A stretch of 38,282 nt of DNA from an uncultured Alphaproteobacteria bacterium (GTDB lineage Bacteria > Pseudomonadota > Alphaproteobacteria > HIMB59): positions 1 to 38,282 of the forward strand of contig CABXVZ010000010.1 in assembly GCA_902515765.1 (NCBI GenBank), in the 5' to 3' direction. Position 1 is the first letter of the stretch. Every line of letters starts with the position of its first letter. The notes under the pieces were generated by a model. That model did no database searches, was not told the origin of the DNA, and worked only from the letters and a program-made list of their open reading frames with translations. Shown piece by piece: positions 23,899 through 32,412 of the stretch. The translations under genes and the position numbers were made by a program.

Positions 23899-24863
23899 GC
23901 TATAAAATAGACAATTTACAATATTGTAATTGGTCTAAGGAAATCTTTGAAATTAACAATAAAGCAAACCTGGATGCTGTTCACGCTACCATCTGCTATC
24001 ACGAAGATTTTGATGAATTAAAAATCAATATTGAAAAATGGGAAGAATATTTTAGAGATTATTCCTCTTTGATATTTCAAGGATTTAATTCTCGAGATAT
24101 AGAAAAAGCTAAACAAGAAAATAAAACAGCAATATTTTTTGGGTTACAAAATTGCTCTCCTATTGAAGACAATATCGAATATGTTGAGAGATTAAAAAAT
24201 TTGGGAGTTCTTTTCATGCAACTCACATACAACAATCAATCTCTATTGGCCACTGGGTGTTATGAAAAACGAGATACTGGTATAACGAGAATGGGAAGAG
24301 AAGTTATCAAAGAAATGAATCGAGTTAAGATGATCATTGATATGTCTCACTCAGCAGAATTTTCTACTCTTGAAGCTATAGAAATTTCTGAAAAACCTAT
24401 TGTTATCAGTCATGCCAATCCTCTTTTTTGGCACAAAGGACTCCGAAACAAATCAGATGTCGTTTTAAAAGCACTAAACGATAGTGGAGGTATGATAGGT
24501 TTCTCTCTATATCCTCATCATCTTAAAAACTCTTCAGAATGCACACTTATTTCTTTTTGTGAAATGATAGCAGAGACTACTAAAAGAATTTCAATAAAAC
24601 AGATTGGTATTGGATCAGACTTGTGTATTCGCCACCCTGACAGTATTGTAGAGTGGATGCGCAATGGAACTTGGACAAAAACTAAGGATTTTGGTGAGGG
24701 CAATGCAAGTAATGCTGGCTTTCCGCCCCAACCAAATTGGTTTGAGGATGCAAGAGGTTTCATAAATTTAGAAAAAGGTCTTAAAGATGTAGGCTTTAGT
24801 GAAGAAGAGACACACGACATACTTGGGAATAATTGGTACAATTTTTACCAAAAATTTGATTAA
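23895..24863 (+). CDS. Peptidase M19 (membrane dipeptidase)-like protein with altered metal site
   Basis: A 322-residue cytosolic TIM-barrel protein of the M19 dipeptidase family, starting at TTG 23895 because no other in-frame start exists before residue 108. Retained features are IIDMSHSAE (H152), VISHANPL (H173) and IGIGSDL near the C-terminal end of the barrel. In classical M19 enzymes the first ligands are H-x-D and a bridging Glu. Here the matching places read VHAT (H30, T32) and FGLQNCSPIED (Q85), so two ligands are replaced. This suggests a different reaction, perhaps hydrolysis of a non-peptide bond. The TTG overlaps the dehydrogenase stop, and its own stop touches the next ATG. Confidence 0.8.
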   Translation: MSYKIDNLQYCNWSKEIFEINNKANLDAVHATICYHEDFDELKINIEKWEEYFRDYSSLIFQGFNSRDIEKAKQENKTAIFFGLQNCSPIEDNIEYVERLKNLGVLFMQLTYNNQSLLATGCYEKRDTGITRMGREVIKEMNRVKMIIDMSHSAEFSTLEAIEISEKPIVISHANPLFWHKGLRNKSDVVLKALNDSGGMIGFSLYPHHLKNSSECTLISFCEMIAETTKRISIKQIGIGSDLCIRHPDSIVEWMRNGTWTKTKDFGEGNASNAGFPPQPNWFEDARGFINLEKGLKDVGFSEEETHDILGNNWYNFYQKFD

Positions 24864-26518
24864 TGAAAGTAGACTTAAGAAAACCAGAATTTGTGATGAA
24901 ACTTGATCGTTTGGGATCTTTTCATCAATCTAAACTCTCTTTTTTGAGAAGTTTTATAAGAGAATTTAAAGATTGGGATTTTCAAACAAAGGAATTTAAC
25001 TTAGATAATGAGGGATATGGTTATGCAATCTACACTGTCCAAAATAGACATAAACAATATTCCCTAATTTGTTTTTCAAATTATCTAGACGACAGTGATC
25101 GATCAGATCGTGTGATTGCAACTAAATGGGATGCATCATTTGTATTATTTGATGGTGTTCCCTTAAAAAAGGATATTGAAAGACTTCAAAGTAATGTCCC
25201 ACTCCAAGAACAAGGACGAGTGAGCCAAAAAGAATTATGTTTATCTAGAGCTAACAAATCTGTTAGGATCTTCGAGCATGTTGTCAATAGTCTATCTGAA
25301 GGAAAGCAACCTGATACAAAACTACTTTATGATGTGGGCTATCTATACCGCACCACAGCTGTTTATGGGGCAGGTAAGTTTGGGTTAGCCGATCGAATAA
25401 AAATTCAAAATAGAGACGAAATAAAAGGACCTTTTAGATTAGAGATGATGTTGGTATACCTTGCTCGTCAATTTACTTTTGACATTGTAAATCACGTGGC
25501 CCACCATAGGTGCCCTGAAAAAGCAATAACATTGCATGATGACATAGCTAGGAATTTAGGAATTGGAAATTCAACAGGATTGGGAATGGCCCCCTTCATC
25601 GTTAATCATCCTGCCCTTCTCAACCAGTGGATTATAGCTAAAGAGTCAGCGCTCAAAGCTATTAGATCTATAGCTTTTATAAACGAAATTGAAAAAAATT
25701 CTTTTCAAAATTATCTAACACTCATCCAAGAAAATATTAAATATTGGAAAACAGATAGCGAATATCAAATCAAAAAGAATAATCAACTTCTCAAAGATCT
25801 AGAAAATTTTCAAAAATATTTTAATAATCTATCTTTAGGTGAGTATTTTTGGAATAGTGTTTATCAATGGGTAGAAAAAAATACGCAAGCAGAGTGTTGT
25901 GAATTTATTGTTTCTTTAATGATGGAAGTTTATCCAGAAATTGTTGAGCCTTTAAGCTACGAGATGTCTATAAATGAAGAGGAATATTTTGATATTGACA
26001 CCAGTCGACCAATTTATGAGATCTCTCAATTGATTGAAAATCAATATACGTGGCTGCTTAATATAAATTTTGACCAAAAAGATAATATTTTTAATTTTTG
26101 GTATTATTCTAAGAATAAACAAGAACCCAGATTGTCTGATCGATTTAGTGAAGAAGGTGCTGATCTTGAACTTCCTTTAGCAATAGCAAGAGACATACAA
26201 AATCTTTATCAAGAGTTAAAATTAATGGATCTTAAAGATGATTTGGGTGCTTATTTAATAAAAAGTCAACAATATCGTCATATTTTAAGACGTGTTTTAA
26301 TATGTGAAAAGCTTCCCTACTCAGAGATACAAGATAATACTATTTCAAAATCTGTTATTCCAGTCGATATGCTTCGATTAAAATTATCTTTTTTTGGAGC
26401 AACTAGGTTTGACCCACGATCTGATCGTTGGGTAAGAATAACCATGTACCAAGGCGCTCCCTTAATGAGAGAAATTAACCAATCTAACGATAGTTGGTCT
26501 TATAAAAAAATAGCCTAA
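24863..26518 (+). CDS. Uncharacterised 551-residue protein in osmolyte island
   Basis: I do not recognise a named family. The protein is soluble, without a signal peptide or clear membrane helix. The most ordered-looking part lies at about 165-265: LLYDVGYLYRTTAVYGAGKFG, MMLVYLARQFTFDIVNHVAHHRCPEKA, then DIARNLGIGNSTGLGMAPFIVNHPALLNQW. The His cluster and Gly-rich turn look like an active site or cofactor pocket. The C-terminus has ATRFDPRSDRWVRITMYQGAP, which also looks conserved. One-base overlaps (TAATG) with the genes on both sides tie it tightly to the M19-like and DUF3726-like genes, suggesting a joint complex or successive steps. Confidence 0.75.
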   Translation: MKVDLRKPEFVMKLDRLGSFHQSKLSFLRSFIREFKDWDFQTKEFNLDNEGYGYAIYTVQNRHKQYSLICFSNYLDDSDRSDRVIATKWDASFVLFDGVPLKKDIERLQSNVPLQEQGRVSQKELCLSRANKSVRIFEHVVNSLSEGKQPDTKLLYDVGYLYRTTAVYGAGKFGLADRIKIQNRDEIKGPFRLEMMLVYLARQFTFDIVNHVAHHRCPEKAITLHDDIARNLGIGNSTGLGMAPFIVNHPALLNQWIIAKESALKAIRSIAFINEIEKNSFQNYLTLIQENIKYWKTDSEYQIKKNNQLLKDLENFQKYFNNLSLGEYFWNSVYQWVEKNTQAECCEFIVSLMMEVYPEIVEPLSYEMSINEEEYFDIDTSRPIYEISQLIENQYTWLLNINFDQKDNIFNFWYYSKNKQEPRLSDRFSEEGADLELPLAIARDIQNLYQELKLMDLKDDLGAYLIKSQQYRHILRRVLICEKLPYSEIQDNTISKSVIPVDMLRLKLSFFGATRFDPRSDRWVRITMYQGAPLMREINQSNDSWSYKKIA

Positions 26519-27114
26519 TGCAATCTCTATATGAAATTGAGACTACCGTTTTAAGATCATCGCGAACACAAGGTTTGAGTTGGGGTGTTTCTGAAGAAGT
26601 AGGTAAGGCAATTAGGGTTTTAGAGCAGTCGAATTTGGCAGGGCTAGAGAGTTTTAAAAGAATTATTGATTTAGGTTTTGATAATTTAAATAAGCTCCTT
26701 GAAGTTAATCAAAAAAATACTAACAATCTATGCCCAATCCATTTTGGATTATTTTTTCTTGATCAATCTCACAAAAATAAACTTTATCAAACCCTTCATT
26801 TTGAGAGTTTAGTAGAACCGTTAGTTTCTTTACCATTCCTAATAAAAGCTGCCAAAAAAAATCTCATTTATTTTCAACTGGATTCTAAAGAATTGGTTTT
26901 AAATATTTCACCAGGGAGTCTTTTTTCCATAGATAAAAATCAAATACCTCAAATAATATCAAAGTTCTCTTTAACATTGACGACCCAAAGGGAAATCCAG
27001 TTTTCTCCAAAGACATGGGACGACCTTTATAAACTCTCTTTAGAAACCTTTGTTGATGAGTCTGAAGAGAAAAGAATTTCCGGTGCTGGCGCTGGATTGA
27101 CAGATAACGACTAA
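26518..27114 (+). CDS. Probable DUF3726 protein
   Basis: A 198-residue soluble protein of unknown function. The N-terminus SLYEIETTVLRSSRTQGLSWGVSEEVGKAIRVLE and the C-terminal end RISGAGAGLTDND match the pattern I associate with DUF3726, a family seen in Alphaproteobacteria. Its ATG overlaps the stop of the 551-residue gene by one base. The region between, with SPGSLFSI near 140, shows no known catalytic motif. Constant pairing with the larger protein would suggest a two-subunit enzyme or a maturation partner. That idea is inference. Confidence 0.65.
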   Translation: MQSLYEIETTVLRSSRTQGLSWGVSEEVGKAIRVLEQSNLAGLESFKRIIDLGFDNLNKLLEVNQKNTNNLCPIHFGLFFLDQSHKNKLYQTLHFESLVEPLVSLPFLIKAAKKNLIYFQLDSKELVLNISPGSLFSIDKNQIPQIISKFSLTLTTQREIQFSPKTWDDLYKLSLETFVDESEEKRISGAGAGLTDND

Positions 27115-27140
27115 TTTAACATTTCCAAGTATTTTGTACT

Positions 27141-27168
27141 TTGCTTTATTATCAGAATGCATTATACA
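27141..27168 (+). promoter_or_regulatory. Candidate internal promoter for dmdA
   Basis: TTGCTT (27141-27146) and TATACA (27163-27168) are separated by 16 bases, a reasonable sigma-70 arrangement. Transcription would start near 27175, just before the ATG at 27182. This lies in the 67-base gap after the DUF3726-like gene, the first real gap in the operon, so dmdA could be expressed separately. Confidence 0.4.
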
Positions 27169-27181
27169 TATGCGAAATTTA

Positions 27182-28288
27182 ATGAATTCATTTATTGCAA
27201 AAAGTGCCAGACTAAGATCTACACCCTTTACTGAGCGTATTGAAGCTTACGGTGTGGAGTCTTACACAGTCTACAATCATATGCTGCTTCCAGCTTCGTT
27301 CAAAGGAGTTGAAGAAGACTACCGTCACCTCAAAGAAAATGTTCAGTTATGGGATGTGTCGGTGGAAAGACAGGTCCAAATCAAAGGTCCTGATGCAGAT
27401 AAACTCACTCAGCTAATCACATGCAGAGACCTATCTAAAGCTAAAGATTATATATGTTATTATGCACCGATTGTAGATGATAAAGGCAAAATTTTAAATG
27501 ATCCTATAATTATGAAAGTTGCACCAGATACTTGGTGGATTTCAATTTCTGATACTGATGTTGTTTTATATGCAAAAGGGATTGCTATAGGAAAGAATTT
27601 AGATGTAGAGGTTATAGAGCCAAATGTTAACCCTCTAGCTGTTCAAGGACCTAAGTCCTTTGAATTAATGAGAAGAGTTTTTGGAGAAGAAATTTTAAAA
27701 ATGAAGTTTTTTCATTTTAAAAGATATCCCTTTGCTGGACATGATTTTTTAATAGCAAGATCAGGTTGGTCAAAACAGGGTGGATTTGAAATCTATGTTG
27801 ATGATGATGTAAAAGGACTTGAGCTCTATGATGCTTTAACCTTAGAGGGGAAAGATTTAGATGTTAGACCCGGATGCCCAAATTTAATTGAAAGAATAGA
27901 AGGTGGTTTATTATCCTATGGAAACGATATGGATATTAACGATACACCTTTAGAATGTGGTTTGGATGCCTTTGTCTCTTTTAATCCTGATATTGAATAC
28001 CTAGGTAAATCTATTTTGGAAAAACAACATGCTGAAGGAGTAAATCGCTCCTTAGTCGGTCTTAAACTCCAAATGGATAAAATATCAATAACTAAGTTTA
28101 TCCCTATTTTTCAAGGATCTAAAATGATTGGAGAACTTAGGTCAGCCTGTTTTAGCCCAAAATTTCAATGTTGTCTGGGTATCGCCATGGTCGATAAATC
28201 AGAACAAGATACTTCTCAACCTTTGCAAATTTCAATTGAGGGCAATCAAATCACTGCTGAAATAACTTCGCTCCCTTTCACAAAATAG
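27182..28288 (+). CDS. dmdA: Dimethylsulfoniopropionate demethylase
   Basis: A 368-residue GcvT-family enzyme that transfers a methyl group from DMSP to tetrahydrofolate, giving methylmercaptopropionate. Key runs match the SAR11 DmdA I remember (369 residues): RSTPFTERIE at the N-terminus, YTVYNHMLLPASFK, WDVSVERQVQIKG, TCRDLSKAK, RSGWSKQGGFEIYV and PGCPNLIERIEGGLLSYG. The start is chosen at ATG 27182 because of length and the promoter position. ATG 27170 is possible, and a TTG at 27134 lies upstream of the candidate -10 box. It follows the DUF3726-like gene and precedes an MFS transporter. Activity on another methylated osmolyte cannot be excluded. Confidence 0.88.
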   Translation: MNSFIAKSARLRSTPFTERIEAYGVESYTVYNHMLLPASFKGVEEDYRHLKENVQLWDVSVERQVQIKGPDADKLTQLITCRDLSKAKDYICYYAPIVDDKGKILNDPIIMKVAPDTWWISISDTDVVLYAKGIAIGKNLDVEVIEPNVNPLAVQGPKSFELMRRVFGEEILKMKFFHFKRYPFAGHDFLIARSGWSKQGGFEIYVDDDVKGLELYDALTLEGKDLDVRPGCPNLIERIEGGLLSYGNDMDINDTPLECGLDAFVSFNPDIEYLGKSILEKQHAEGVNRSLVGLKLQMDKISITKFIPIFQGSKMIGELRSACFSPKFQCCLGIAMVDKSEQDTSQPLQISIEGNQITAEITSLPFTK

Positions 28289-28326
28289 ATATTGCTTTCC
28301 TAATTTAAAGGTTTAAAAAAAGCGCG

Positions 28327-29592
28327 ATGTTTGGAACGATAGTAAGCTCTTGGGCACTTTTTACTGGCTTTGGTCTAATTATGCTAGCTCATGCGCTACA
28401 AGGAACTCTTCTAAATGTTAATGCTGTATTTTTTAATTTTTCAGACTTTGAAATCGGTTATGTTTTTTCTGGATATTTCATAGGATATTTATTCAGTTCA
28501 ATTCAATGTCCAAAACTAATCAAAAACGTTGGTCATATTAGAGTCTTTGCAGCGTTTGCATCTTTAGGATCTATAGCGATTTTGCTTCATTGGATTGTAA
28601 TTAATCCAATCGCCTGGTTAATTTTTCGTATGATAACAGGTTTTTCCTTTGCAGCTATTTATATTGTTTGTGAAAGTTGGTTAAATGATCGAGCTGATAA
28701 TAAATCTCGTGGACAGCTCATTGGCTTCTATATGATTGTATTGTATTTTTCTACTAGCGCTGGAGGTATGCTCGTGAATCTCCGAGCAACAACAGATGCT
28801 CATTTATTCATACTCACCTCTTTACTAATCTCTTTAGCTCTTGTTCCTATACTTCTCACAAAAAAACCTGCTCCAGATTTTTCAACTCCAAAATTTTTAT
28901 CCTTAAAGGAATTATATTCAAAATCTCCCATGGCTTTTGTGGGCTCTTTTTCCATCGGAATGGTTTATAGTGCTCTCTTTGGTTTGATGGGTGTGTTTGG
29001 CGCCAAAATTGGATTGAGCATCTTCCAAATTTCAATTTTAGTTTTTGTAAATATGTTTGTGGGTGCTATTTTTCAATATCCTGTTGGAAAAATTTCAGAT
29101 AAATATGATAGAAGAACAATTCTTTTGTCGTTAAACCTTATCGCGATAGCTTCTTTAATTTTTATATATTTATTAGGTTCTTTATCTTTTTATCTTCTAT
29201 TAGTGTTTATTGGAATTCACTCTGCTGTCTCTCTTCCCTACTACGCTGTTGTTATTTCCCATATGAATGATTTCTTAGAAAAGGATGAAATAGTTTCTGG
29301 CAGTTCTACTCTCACTCTAGTTAATGCCCTAGGGATGGTCATGGGTCCTATGCTTGCTTCAGGTTTTATGGCATATTTTGGTGCCTATGGTTATTTTTTG
29401 TATATGATAGTTATTTATTGTTTAGTAGCCCCCTATAATTTCTTTAGAATACGAGTTGGAAGGACAAGTAATATTTATGAAGAAAATACTCCTTCCATGA
29501 TCGTGCCTAGAACAGCATCTCCAGTGGGAATGCAGTTGGCAAGTGATCAAATCATAACTAAAATAGAAGACGATGAAGAAAGTAGTTCATGA
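28327..29592 (+). CDS. Major facilitator superfamily transporter (YcaD-like)
   Basis: A 421-residue, twelve-helix secondary transporter. The first half has FEIGYVFSGYFIGYLFSS and the WLNDRADNKSRGQLIGFYM loop between helices 4 and 5. The second half has PVGKISDKYDRRTILL, a good MFS A-motif. A C-terminal acidic tail (SDQIITKIEDDEESSS) is cytoplasmic. It resembles the YcaD-like MFS group, whose substrates are unclear. Its place after dmdA and its overlap of four bases with the RidA gene suggest uptake of a substrate, or export of a product, of the same pathway. Confidence 0.82.
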   Translation: MFGTIVSSWALFTGFGLIMLAHALQGTLLNVNAVFFNFSDFEIGYVFSGYFIGYLFSSIQCPKLIKNVGHIRVFAAFASLGSIAILLHWIVINPIAWLIFRMITGFSFAAIYIVCESWLNDRADNKSRGQLIGFYMIVLYFSTSAGGMLVNLRATTDAHLFILTSLLISLALVPILLTKKPAPDFSTPKFLSLKELYSKSPMAFVGSFSIGMVYSALFGLMGVFGAKIGLSIFQISILVFVNMFVGAIFQYPVGKISDKYDRRTILLSLNLIAIASLIFIYLLGSLSFYLLLVFIGIHSAVSLPYYAVVISHMNDFLEKDEIVSGSSTLTLVNALGMVMGPMLASGFMAYFGAYGYFLYMIVIYCLVAPYNFFRIRVGRTSNIYEENTPSMIVPRTASPVGMQLASDQIITKIEDDEESSS

Positions 29593-30050
29593 ATTTTGAA
29601 AATCAATTAGAGCAACTAGGCTTAATTCTTCCCAGTCCTGCCAAACCCGCTGGTAGCTATAAACCCTGTTTAATTGTTGATAATATTGCCTATATTTCGG
29701 GGCAAGGACCTTTATTAGAAGATGGGAGTTTTGCTAAAGGGGTAATAGGAAAAGACATAGATATCGAAACTGGCCAAAAACATGCTCAAAAATGTGGGCT
29801 TGCTATTTTATCAGCACTCAAGAATGAAATAGGCGATCTCAATAAAGTAGATCAACTTGTAAAAATCACGGGTTTTGTTAATTGTACGAGTGATTTTACT
29901 CAACAGCCTCTAGTAATCAATGGTTGCTCAGATCTTATGAAGGAAGTTTTTGGAGATAAGGGCGTCCACGCCCGTGCCGCTGTAGGTGTCAATTCGCTTC
30001 CCCTTGGTTTCACAGTTGAAATTGAGGCTATCTTTAAAATTCGATTATAA
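29589..30050 (+). CDS. RidA/YjgF-family protein
   Basis: A 153-residue member of the RidA family, whose archetype hydrolyses reactive 2-iminoacids and enamines to 2-oxo acids plus ammonia. It has the opening GLILPSPAKPAGSYKPC, the strand YISGQGPLLEDG, and HARAAVGVNSLPLGFTVEIEAIFKI at the C-terminus, where the Arg of HARAAVG corresponds to the conserved ligand-binding arginine. It is of the slightly longer type. It overlaps the MFS stop by four bases. A RidA next to imine-forming dehydrogenases would fit a pathway passing through an imino acid. Confidence 0.85.
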   Translation: MNFENQLEQLGLILPSPAKPAGSYKPCLIVDNIAYISGQGPLLEDGSFAKGVIGKDIDIETGQKHAQKCGLAILSALKNEIGDLNKVDQLVKITGFVNCTSDFTQQPLVINGCSDLMKEVFGDKGVHARAAVGVNSLPLGFTVEIEAIFKIRL

Positions 30051-30119
30051 TTTCTCAATTGACAAATAAATAAAAAAAGCAAAAAGTTATTTAAATAATT
30101 ATTTTTTGGGGGTAGTGCC

Positions 30120-31226
30120 ATGGAGGTACAATTTCAAAATAACTCACTCTTAGTGAGTCATCAAAATAAGACTTTTCAGTTACATCCAATTTGGTTAAGA
30201 GAACGTCTCCCAGGTGAAGATTTTTTTGATATCGATACTAATCAACGACTTTATGAGCCTTCTTCAATAAATTTAGATTTGCAAATTTCTCATGCCGAAT
30301 TATTAGATGCCCTTCTCAAAGTTGAATTTAATGATGGTATCAAAGGAACATTTAATATTGATGAACTTCTAAGAGAAATGGACAGTGACAAAAATAAACG
30401 AGGCCCTCTTCCTGAAAGAATTTTATGGAACTCAGAATTACAAAATTTTCCTGAGGCTCAATTTGAGGAGGAGATGGTAGAAAAAGAGTCAATGTATCAC
30501 TTACTTATGAATTTTTATAAATATGGATTTGTGATTATTAAAAATGTTCCAACTGAAGATAAATATCTTTTAAAATTTGTAAGTTCGATTGGACCAGTGA
30601 AAGTTACTAATTTTGGAGAGTACTTTGATGTAAAGTCAAAACCCAATCCAAATGACCTTGCCTATAAACCTATTGCTCTTCCCCCTCACACAGATAACCC
30701 TTATCGCAAACCTGCAGCTCCTGGTATCCAATTTTTACATTGCCTTAAAAATGAAGTGTCAGGAGGATTTTCCACTTTAGTAGATGGATTTGCTGTTGCA
30801 GAATATTTGAGAAATAAACACACAGAAGCATTTGAGTCTCTTACAACCACAAATCTTCGATATCAGTTTCAAGATAAAGATATAGTTTTGGAGAACTGGG
30901 GAGAGTTAATTGAGTTGGATAAAGAGGGAGACTATAAACAAGTCCGATATAGCACAAGAGTAGACTATGTACCGCCATTAGAACCTGAAAAATTAAAAAA
31001 TTTTTATCAGGCTAGAAAACTCCTTAGTGAATTATACTGCTCAGCAGAATTTGAATTAAAATTTAAACTGCAACCAGGGGATATTATGATGTTTGATAAT
31101 CATCGTTTATTACATGGTCGAACTGCCTATGATGCCAATGAAGGAATGCGACACCTACAAGGTTGTTACTTAGAGTTTGATGCTACCGACGGAAAGTTAC
31201 GTCACTTAGCTCGAAAGTTTCAGTAG
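30120..31226 (+). CDS. Gamma-butyrobetaine-hydroxylase-like 2-oxoglutarate dioxygenase (TauD superfamily)
   Basis: A 368-residue Fe(II)/2-oxoglutarate oxygenase. The facial triad is H190 and D192 in LPPHTDNPYR plus H332 in NHRLLHGRTAYD, with the 2-oxoglutarate arginine probably R344 in GMRHLQGCYLEFD. The N-terminal domain begins LHPIWLRERLP like gamma-butyrobetaine and trimethyllysine hydroxylases, but lacks the usual zinc-binding Cys cluster after it. Relatives hydroxylate trimethylammonium compounds or cleave sulfonates. GGGGG just upstream at 30108-30112 may serve as the ribosome site. An 11-base gap leads to the enolase-superfamily gene. The substrate is unknown and is likely a methylated ammonium or sulfonium acid. 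Confidence 0.85.
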   Translation: MEVQFQNNSLLVSHQNKTFQLHPIWLRERLPGEDFFDIDTNQRLYEPSSINLDLQISHAELLDALLKVEFNDGIKGTFNIDELLREMDSDKNKRGPLPERILWNSELQNFPEAQFEEEMVEKESMYHLLMNFYKYGFVIIKNVPTEDKYLLKFVSSIGPVKVTNFGEYFDVKSKPNPNDLAYKPIALPPHTDNPYRKPAAPGIQFLHCLKNEVSGGFSTLVDGFAVAEYLRNKHTEAFESLTTTNLRYQFQDKDIVLENWGELIELDKEGDYKQVRYSTRVDYVPPLEPEKLKNFYQARKLLSELYCSAEFELKFKLQPGDIMMFDNHRLLHGRTAYDANEGMRHLQGCYLEFDATDGKLRHLARKFQ

Positions 31227-31237
31227 TTTTTTTTAAG

Positions 31238-32386
31238 ATGGCTGATCTTACTATTGTATCAGCAGAAGTATTTGCATGTAAATCTGATGCACCTCAAATT
31301 ATCTGGGCAAAAGATATGTCCCCGATGTTTGAGGCAAACATTATAGTCAAACTTCAAACTCAGTCTGGCATAGAGGCTGTCGGGGGTGTCTTGATACCTA
31401 CCGAACATCACTATGATTTTTCTGTAGTTCAAGCCTGCAGAAATTTATTCCCAGAAATAATAGGCAAAAGTCTTGAGGATAGAATTTCTGTGACTGAGTT
31501 TATGCTAACAAGATGTGTTCCTCTTAATCCTCTGGCTGTTTCATCAATTGATATCGCAATGTGGGATGGATATGCTAAGCATCATCAAAAACCTCTTTGT
31601 GAAGTTCTTGGAAAGAAAAGAGATAAAATTAAATCTTATGCTTCAACTCCACTTTTTCATTCCATTGATGAATACATCGATTTTGTCAAAGATCTTCAAT
31701 CTCAAAATTTTCATACCATCAAATTTCATACATGGTGTGAATTAGAATTTGACTTGGAGATGATTAGTCAAGTATGCCCTCAATTTCCTGATATCCAATT
31801 CATGATCGATTGTGAACAGCGATACCTTCGAGATGATGCTCTCCGCTTAGGTCGAAAGCTAGATGAACTTAAATTTGTTTGGATGGAAGCACCCTTTGAT
31901 GATTATGATTGGGACAGTTACCAATGGCTTCGTGAAAAAATTGCAACCCCTGTTCTTGGTGCAGGAAACTCTCTCCTCAATCCTTTCCAAATTGACCAAT
32001 CCTTAAAAGAGAATATTTTTCATCATGCCCGTGTCGACACCACCTACGTGGGAGGAATTACACAAGCCATCAAAATTATGAAAATAGCCAAAAAATATAA
32101 TAAAAACACGGAATTACAGTCATGGTCTTATCCATTGGGTCAAGCGGCTAATCTTCATATTATGCTAAGTCATGAAAATTGTAATTATTTTGAACAAGTC
32201 GTTCCTTACAAAAACCATGAACATGCAGCAAAAAGCTTTATTCGAACGGACAATCTTGGATATGTAGGGCCTAATCCTGAACACGGTCTTGGAATAGAAG
32301 TTGATTGGGACATCGTCAGCCGGGATTGGTACTCTCATATTCGACTCGATGAAAAAGGGCTTAAATCCCAAATTCGCTCAATCTAG
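31238..32386 (+). CDS. Enolase-superfamily (mandelate racemase/muconate lactonising-like) protein with divergent active site
   Basis: A 382-residue protein with the capping domain plus barrel layout of the superfamily: VSSIDIAMWDGYAKHHQKPLCEVLG near 101-125 is characteristic. Active-site positions are unusual. The second-strand motif is K162-F-H164 in place of Lys-x-Lys. Metal ligands read D191 (MIDCEQ), E217 (WMEAP) and N244 in GAGNS, where Asp or Glu is normal. The seventh-strand region is RVDTTYVGGITQ (D267), and the last barrel strand has W296 in LQSWSYP, where His or Lys is often found. It probably isomerises or dehydrates a carboxylate, but it may have shifted chemistry. It is linked to the oxygenase by an 11-base gap. 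Confidence 0.83.
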   Translation: MADLTIVSAEVFACKSDAPQIIWAKDMSPMFEANIIVKLQTQSGIEAVGGVLIPTEHHYDFSVVQACRNLFPEIIGKSLEDRISVTEFMLTRCVPLNPLAVSSIDIAMWDGYAKHHQKPLCEVLGKKRDKIKSYASTPLFHSIDEYIDFVKDLQSQNFHTIKFHTWCELEFDLEMISQVCPQFPDIQFMIDCEQRYLRDDALRLGRKLDELKFVWMEAPFDDYDWDSYQWLREKIATPVLGAGNSLLNPFQIDQSLKENIFHHARVDTTYVGGITQAIKIMKIAKKYNKNTELQSWSYPLGQAANLHIMLSHENCNYFEQVVPYKNHEHAAKSFIRTDNLGYVGPNPEHGLGIEVDWDIVSRDWYSHIRLDEKGLKSQIRSI

Positions 32387-32412
32387 TTTTTTTAATCCTA
32401 GTATAAAAGACC

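Noticed and set aside
27134-27181. TTG start extending DmdA by 16 residues
   Set aside because: The extension covers the candidate promoter hexamers and has no counterpart in DmdA as I know it; ATG 27182 gives the usual length.
30087-30098. AT-only palindrome before the oxygenase gene
   Set aside because: A fully A/T 12-mer palindrome is expected often in such AT-rich sequence. TTGACA at 30059-30064 nearby has no -10 at proper distance.
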